From: Wyeomyia smithii
Taxonomy: Eukaryota; Arthropoda; Insecta; Diptera; Culicidae
Reading direction: 5' to 3'
Length of the DNA: 64,000 nucleotides
Assembly: GCF_029784165.1 (NCBI RefSeq)
Contig: NC_073694.1
Location: forward strand, 50,191,674-50,255,673
This document shows positions 58,240 to 64,000 of the stretch, piece after piece; the stretch's first letter is position 1, and each line of letters opens with the position of its first letter. The position numbers and the translations under genes are program-made. The notes under the pieces are model-generated. The model was not told the DNA's origin and did not search any database. It saw only the letters and a list, made by a program, of their open reading frames with translations.

Positions 58240-58940
58240 GTCATCTCGGGCTTCAAAATGGCATTGGACATCATTTTGACATGGGACTACGTCTTTGTTT
58301 TCTATACTGGGATGCATTCTGTAAAAAAGGACATGAAACTGGCAAATGTTGCGTCAGATTTCAAACGACAATAACAGCATAACCACATGATGAATAACAA
58401 TAACCAATGTGTTTTGTTGGATAGATAAAATATTGGACAATTTTTAAATACGCTAGTTATCATTGTTATTTCATTGCTCAGCGCTGAGAATTGATAAAAA
58501 TATTCAAGGACAAATCTAGGCGTACATGAACCAATCACATGCGAGCATTCTTAGCACAGACAACATGAATAAACACCAACCATTCCCTCTGATAGTCTCC
58601 TTTGTCAATATCAAAAGAAAAATCAGCAGAGTCTCCCCGTCCCAATAGGTCAATTTATGTTGGCTTTCATGAACTTAGACTAATTTGATGTCTTGAAGGA
58701 AAAGGTTTTCCGAAAAGTTTAAAACAACCCTTTTTTTCGAACAATTTCTAAATCTGCTGTTAGAACGTAATAAAATCTGATGTCTTGAAAGAAAACATGC
58801 CGGTGAAGGCAACAGTACTGTACAGTATATGTGTAGCAGAGAGCCGCAGGTCTCTCGTCGTCTATGATTGCAGCGGTATTCTTTTATTAGTACCAGAGTT
58901 GCGATTAATTCAAGCAACATGTTGAATATGACGAGAAAGA
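58240..58940 (-). repeat. Right part of the split dispersed repeat
   Basis: Inverted match to 45110-45770: CAAAGACGTAGTCCCA..., ATAACCACATGATGAATAAC and the region around CTCGTCGTCTATGATTGCAG. Its continuation lies at 62770-63200, so about 3.8 kb was inserted in between. Confidence 0.65.
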
Positions 58941-59084
58941 AAACATCATCGCAATCGTTTTTTTTTTTGCATGAATAGCCTGTAACCATCACAGTAAGCG
59001 TGGAGATCCGACAAGTGAATCAATATATTGTCTCTTTTGTTGTCATTTTCGGGTTTTCATTCACGCTCCTTCAATTTTACCCTA

Positions 59085-60265
59085 AACTGAGTAACATCTA
59101 CTCTGTTTTCTATTTCTATGCTAAACGTCAAAAACTGAGTAACACCGATTGCTTAAACTGAGTAATATTTACCCAGTTTTTCTCGAAAGCCGTATTTACT
59201 CATTTTTACGTAATATGAGTGAATGTCAAAATTTTTTAAGTTGAAAAAGAAGTAGTTGTTCTAAAGCTAATATTCGACGTTTTGTCAGTCGTTTTTAAAG
59301 TGTTACTCATAACTGGAAATTGGTTAGAGCCCGAAAGAATGCAACAAATTGCAGTGGCTGTGGATGCGGAATCGTCCCGTAAACTAAGGGGTGAGAAAAT
59401 TGTTGAAAGTTGTAATAACTTTGATTAAAAAAATATGCAATCGGAAAGATTTCGCTGCCATCTTCCTCCTTGTGGAAAGTTGATTCCCGGTTACATAAAA
59501 GAGCTGAAATTGCACTTCCAAGATGAACACAATTTTGACACTAGTGACGACAATAGTTTACCCTTCAAGTGCTCCGAGTGTTGAATTTTATATAAACGAT
59601 TCAAACATTTGAAACACCATATAATAAAGTCACATGAACCACTAAATTATGACGCGATCGAGAACTCATCAAATGTTCATTTAGTGGTAGAATCTACTGT
59701 ATCAAAATCGCCTAACTCAGAAGCAGTAAAAATGGAACCGAACTTTTCGAGCATCACAAACGAAAACTTTTTTAAAACTACTGTTTCTATCAAGCAACTG
59801 GCCCATATAATCAACGAGTTTGTAATCAAAATGCGGTGTGATGTTGCTGTACCAGAGTCCAAAACGCAGCAGTTAATCGAAACTACATGTTCCTTGTTAG
59901 AAAACTACGAGCTATGGGAATAATTAAAACGTTTCTCAAAGTGATAGGCATAAGCTTTGATGACAATCATGTTATAGAGGCAATCAATAATTTATCGACG
60001 AAAAATGTTTTTTGCAATGTTCAAACACCCGAAGACAGTCTGGCTTATTTGTCTAGAGTGGCTCGATGTGCTATACCGACCCCGAAAGAAGACATTCTAG
60101 GAAGCACCAAGGTAACGAATGTTACAGTTATTTCCTCGAAAGCTAATCGTCAACCCGCACGGATATGCCAAAAGACCAAGATAAGGAAGCATGTTGCTCA
60201 TTATATATCGAAACAGAGTGATATTTAACTCAGTTTAGAGTTAAATTAAATGAGCGTGTTGTCAA
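59085..60265 (+). mobile_element. Element with GAGTAA-rich termini, copy 2, encoding a zinc-finger-like protein
   Basis: The left end has CTAAACTGAGTAACATCTAC, AAAAACTGAGTAACACCG and TTAAACTGAGTAATATTTAC within 100 bp, then TTTACTCATTTTTACG; the right end has TTTAACTCAGTTTAGAGTTA near 60225 and ATGAGCG. They align with the ends of the copy at 1-955. The interior holds a broken gene (59433-60228). The ends do not show a simple long TIR. Class unknown; a DNA transposon with multiple transposase-binding motifs is the best guess. Confidence 0.55.
59433..60228 (+). pseudogene. C2H2-zinc-finger-like protein of the GAGTAA element, broken
   Basis: From ATG 59433 the frame reads FRCHLPPCGKLIPGYIKELK then LHFQDEH, a C2H2-like finger, and FKCSEC-stop-ILYKRFKHLKHH then IIKSH, a second one interrupted by TGA (59581-59583). 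It continues with a serine-rich spacer, SIKQLAHIINEFVIKMRCDV and QQLIETTCSLLEN to about 59910, where the frame shifts to KTFLKVIGISFDDNHVIEAI and NVFCNVQTPEDSLAYLSRVA, ending at 60228. N-terminal C2H2 fingers followed by such a helical domain are known in multi-copy animal proteins of transposon origin; I cannot name the family. No catalytic transposase motif was seen. Confidence 0.5.
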
Positions 60266-60549
60266 TCGTCGTGAATATACAGAGTTCACTCGGAAACATC
60301 ACTGCAATGCAACTCGAAGTGATATTTTGGAAATCAAAAATCGTTTCAGTAGCGTTGCCCTTAGGAATTTTTAAGGTTGATCTGCTTTGCTGTATTGGGT
60401 TACCTACGCAAGTGTTTGTTTTGCCATTGGTAAGGTCATTGAGATGGGATTAATTTGGATAATCGATTTCAAATCAACCAAACATGACTGAGAGAGGAAG
60501 CAGGATATAGCATCGTCCTTCATTTTACGGGACGGTGCAAAGGCGACAT

Positions 60550-61028
60550 GCAATATAGAACGAAGCAGTAATTGTGTGTACACTCAAAGTAAATTTGAGG
60601 TAGGAAATTTCATTCGGCATTTCCGATCGCGGCTAGCATCAATGACTTGTTGAAAGACTTCGTTCCTCCAGTAAAGAAGCCACGGATGATTGCCAAAAGG
60701 CCAGTAGCGATTGATCAGCAGCTTTTGATAAGTTGTGCAGTGAAATTGATAACACTACAAAAACGTCCATTATCGTGCTTTGAATGGAAGGTTTCAAAGA
60801 GCTCCTAGAGCCCCTTCTAGCCGCCGTGGGGTATAGTTTGAATCGTGAAAACGTTAAAACACACTTAGCATGAATGTCGCAGCGCATAAAAGAAAATTTT
60901 GAAAGTTGAAATGAAGGATAACCTTATTTCCCTAAAGATCGATTCAGCGGCGTGTTATAATCGTCATGTATTGGGACCTAATGCTCAATACGCGCTTAAC
61001 GAAAAAGTAGTTATTCGCACTCTAGGTA
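60550..61028 (+). pseudogene. hAT transposase relic, cut by the Tc1 insertion
   Basis: Frames on + give a BED-finger remnant (TQSKFEVGNFIRHFRSR, about 60583-60635), then AIDQQLLISCAVKLITLQKR, FEWKGFKELLEPLLAAVGYS, SQRIKENFES and MKDNLISLKIDSAACYNRHV followed by LGPNAQYALNEKVVIRTLG. The last part is the start of the hAT catalytic core (ISLKIDSA.. with the first acidic residue). Stops and one shift break it, and the coding sequence ends at the TA target (61027-61028) of the Tc1 element. Nothing hAT-like continues after 62700, so the copy was already truncated or its rest was lost. Confidence 0.7.
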
Positions 61029-62698
61029 CAGTCAACCGCAAAATTGAGTGTACACGCAAGATTAACTCATCACTCTCCAGTTTTTTGCATTAAAACTAAA
61101 AATAATAAAAACTTTTTACCAGCCATTTTGAGAATAGTTCTTTTTATTGTGATATGATGTACAAAATGAATTAAAATATGTAATAAAATCTTTTTATATT
61201 CGAAAAATTAGGGAAAAAGCATGTATTCCAAGGTAGCAAAATGAGTGTACAGTATTTTATTTTTTCTCTTCACAAATGAAAAACAACAACATTCAGTCAA
61301 ATAAGTACATTTAGTACTTAGTATGACCTCCTTTGGCCTCCAAAACTACTTGCAAACGTCGTGGCTTTGATTCCACTAGGTTTTTGGTCACTGTTGATGG
61401 TATATTTTCCCAGGTCTCTAGTATCGCCTTTTTAAGCTCCGCTTTGTTTTTTGTATTGACATTTTTCAACCGATTTTTGATTTCCCACCACAAATGCTCA
61501 ATAAGATTTAGATCTGGTGATTGAGGAGGTGTTTTCAGTTGATTGCGGACATTATAGAGCAACCACTCACGTACAACGTGAGCGGTGTGCTTTGGATTGT
61601 TGTCCTGCTGGAAGAAGTAATCGCGTGGAAGATTCAATTTCTGCACGGAAGGTCCCAGGTTGCGTTTGAGAATGTTTAAATAACCCATCTTATCCATTAT
61701 TGTATCAATAAACTCCATAGTGCCAGTTCCAGAAGCCGCCATTGAACCCCACAGCATAACACTACCGCCACCATGCTTCACGGTTGGAATCAAATTTTGA
61801 ATCTCCAGCTCTGCATTTGGTTTTCTCCATACCATTTGCCTCCCATCGGATCCAAAAAGATTTATTTTGGTCTCGTCTGTGAAAATAACTTTGTTCCAGA
61901 ACTCTGGCGGCTTGTTCAAATGCTCCTTTGCGAAGTCCAGTCGTTTCTTCATATTAACTTTTGAAATGAACGGCTTTTCGCGGGCAACTCGACCGTGTAA
62001 GTTATTTCTGTGAGCCACCCGCCGAAGAGTATCTGCGCTGACAGGTCGTACAATGCTGTCTCCAACCTCGGTAGCCAATTTCGGAATACTTGTTCTAGGA
62101 TTTCTTCTCAGTGTTCGCACTATAACCCGTTCGTCAGCTGGAGTCAGAATGCGTTTCCGTCCTCTGCCACTGAGGTTTTTCAATGTCCCTTCGTTCTTCT
62201 ATTTGTTGACAATTTTCTGCACTGTAGAATGTGGCCTTCCGACGGCAGCAGCTATTTGCCGCAATGATTTTCCACGGCAGCAATGGTCTCGTATCAATAT
62301 CTGTTTCCTTTCTTTTACTTTCCATTTTATTAAAAGTAGATTCAACGAGCAACTAAAAACGAACGTAAACACGGGATATCGGCTGATGACTTTTCAGAAC
62401 CGACACTGACAAAAAACTTTCAACAAAATCGTTGCCATTTTACTTAAATCATGAAAATGTTGGAGGTTATAAAAGTGTGCACTCAATTTTGCGATGTTCA
62501 AATCCATACTTTTTTCAAATATTTCAATCTACAAAATAAACAGAATTTTGTTAACAAACTTTCGTTGGGCTGATGGTTGGTCAAAGGTATGATATATCTA
62601 TCTACACCAGAAATGAATTTACTTAAAAAAGTTAATAGCCCAAAAGAAGGTAAAATGGTAGGTTGTGATGAGTGTATACTCATTTTTGCGGTTGACTG
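61029..62698 (-). mobile_element. Tc1-type transposon with IR/DR ends
   Basis: Termini CAGTCAACCGCAAAATTGAG(TGTACAC) and CAGTCAACCGCAAAAATGAG (second read on -) are flanked by TA (61027-61028 and 62699-62700). A second copy of the core (GCAAAATGAGTGTAC, about 61236; GCAAAATTGAGTGCAC on -, about 62474-62491) lies roughly 200 bp inside each end, so each side has two transposase-binding repeats as in IR/DR-type Tc1 elements. Length 1,670 bp, the size of a complete member. The transposase is on the minus strand. Confidence 0.92.
61311..62313 (-). pseudogene. Tc1 transposase (DD34E), one nonsense codon and lost start
   Basis: The open 290-residue part (61311-62183) has the linker GRGRKRILTP, HTH part of the second DNA-binding motif (VSADTLRRVAHRNNLHGRVA), and the catalytic triad: D103 (FTDETKI), D194 (QQDNNPKHTA) and E229 (LNLIEHLWWE); D194 and E229 are 34 residues apart, so DD34E. 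Upstream in the same frame lie KERKQILIRDHCCRGKSLRQ and AAAVGRPHSTVQKIVNK, the first HTH. A TAG (62199-62201) separates this from the rest. The likely start ATG (near 62320) is one base out of frame with it. Only two small lesions thus separate it from a full-length coding sequence. Confidence 0.92.
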
Positions 62699-62769
62699 TA
62701 AGTATTGGTATAAATAAATAAATAAATCTGTATACATATATAAATTTCGTACATTTTTTTACAAAAAAC

Positions 62770-63200
62770 TGCTCAGCAGCAGATGGTGATAAAAAAAAGT
62801 TAATCTCATGAATATGATTAATATTAATATACATACCCAACAATAATTGTACATTTTTGCAACGGTTAAAAATTTTTTTTTATTTTATATCAGTTTCGAT
62901 ATCCACTAAATATTCGTGACTGGATAATATCGAAAGAAAAAACTCCTAAGTATACAAATTTATAAAAGAGTAAGAGCCGGCGAGTGCTTGTGAATGTTTA
63001 GTCCATTGACTAATGTTTATTCAAAATCTTTTTTAAAATTTGAACATTGTAAGACGATATTTTTTCATTTATAACTTGACAAAAAATATACGTATATTAG
63101 CTGTCCTCGTAATACAGTGAATGTAATTGTTAGCCAAAGACAAAAACTTGGCGAGCAAGAAAACAAAAATAAATCTTTTTGAACTTTAACTTCGTTGTAA
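62770..63200 (-). repeat. Left part of the split dispersed repeat
   Basis: Inverted match to 44700-45100, for example AAGAGCCGGCGAGTGCTTGTG (62983 on) and GCTGTCCTCGTAATACAGTG (63101 on), with the adjoining ATCTCATGAATATG. Continues at 58240-58940 on the far side of the insertion. Confidence 0.65.
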
Positions 63201-63289
63201 AAAAAAACCTTTAATTACAGTGTTTAGTTCCACGTCACCATTTCATACAACCCTAGGGATGTACCTCGTAGTATTTTATTATCGAGGTG

Positions 63290-63960
63290 TCGTATCGTTT
63301 CGGGAAATATTAATATTGGGGAGTATTTTAATACTTCTATCAGCTTTTTACAGATTTCCAGAAACCGGTAGACGCCATATAAGATTTCAAAATGGCGTAA
63401 GACATCAATCAATTGGTGTCGAAGATCGAACCCTATGAGCGACATTTCGATTCCGAAAAAAATTGTAGAAAAAAATAATAAATTTTCACACATTTCCAGA
63501 AACTGGAAGTCGCCGTCTTGAATTTAAAAATGGCGTCGAACATGGATTTACCATGTTCAAGTAGTTTTATGGCACTAGAAATACCGCTATCGGGGGGTTT
63601 ATGAACTTTTTCCACACAGGGTTTCCCAGAAACCAAAAGTCACCATCTTGGATTTAGAAATAGCGAAGAATATCAATGCCTGATCTTTAGACATGGACAA
63701 GGGATTCAGGCCCCAAGATGGCTACATCGAATTCATTCAAAAAATGTTTGTAATGCACTAAAAGTCTTGACTTTTTTATCAGTTAGGACCGCTTCCTTGT
63801 TGAGCTCTTCTCTATTATACATATTTCAACGGCTATCTCTCATAAATAACACATGTGCCAAGTTTGGTAGAAAACGGTTTAGGCATCCAATAGTTATACT
63901 GGAACATACATACATGAAATAACGTAACTTTACATACATACAAAACTTAACTTTTATATA
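63290..63960 (+). repeat. Copy of the array-A type repeat
   Basis: Three or four diverged monomers with the landmark CC(A)GAAAC.GGAAGTCGCC...AAAATGGCG (63357-63400, 63496-63540, 63626-63665). The end near 63910-63970 has four ACATAC units and TTTTATATAATTAGATT, similar to the right end of the composite repeat at 39906. Confidence 0.6.
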
Positions 63961-64000
63961 ATTAGATTCACCCCTACGTTCATGAAAGGTTAAGCGTATT

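Overview
This window is eukaryotic, AT-rich and repeat-saturated. It looks like a culicine mosquito, most likely Aedes or a close relative. The judgement rests on recognising repeat types from memory (tRNA-headed SINEs of Feilai type, I-, R1-, RTE- and CR1/Jockey-type LINEs, a Penelope-like element, a DD37-type mariner relic, many MITEs) together with very long introns. No database search was possible. I see no prokaryotic genes, no CRISPR array, no rRNA and no genuine tRNA gene.

One host gene can be supported: the 3' part of a GRXCR1-like glutaredoxin-domain cysteine-rich protein on the + strand. It has three coding exons (42368-42601, 54064-54129, 54219-54392), all in phase 0 with canonical splice sites, and one 11.5-kb intron. 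Its 5' exons were not found. Everything from 42602 to 54063 is intron, and the region upstream is either more intron or intergenic.

Layout. 1-955: copy of an element with GAGTAA-rich ends. 2.7 kb: PIF-type MITE. 3.7-6.35 kb: two copies of a mosquito repeat, with a 77-bp MITE inside. 6.4-7.2 kb: mariner-type relic. 7.64-9.23 kb: 1.6-kb nested palindrome. 9.4-13.55 kb: LINE fragments, one split by a 1.7-kb non-autonomous hAT element with an 8-bp target duplication. 13.8-18.5 kb: MITEs, a minisatellite, a promoter-like cluster and a Ty1/copia gag relic. 18.5-23 kb: mostly unexplained. 23.0-24.5 kb: large MITE. 24.5-29.3 kb: antisense LINE remains (CR1/Jockey, RTE) with an LTR-like block between. 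29.53-35.35 kb: almost full-length I-clade LINE with target duplication, sitting inside a repeat with inverted arms. 37.7-39.9 kb: composite of two tandem arrays. 44.2-46.7 kb: a repeat and a young 5'-truncated I-clade copy. 48.47-51.22 kb: two Penelope-like copies joined head to head. 52.7-53.7 kb: array copy interrupted by a SINE. 55.6 kb: second SINE. 56.5 kb: palindromic MITE. 58.2-63.3 kb: an old repeat split by a zinc-finger-encoding element, a hAT relic and a Tc1 element with a nearly complete DD34E transposase.

Most elements are dead through frameshifts and stops, but several insertions keep perfect target-site duplications, so the window records recent as well as ancient activity. 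The least familiar item is the element family at 1-955 and 59090-60265: it has multiple GAGTAA motifs at its ends and encodes a C2H2-finger-like protein in one copy.
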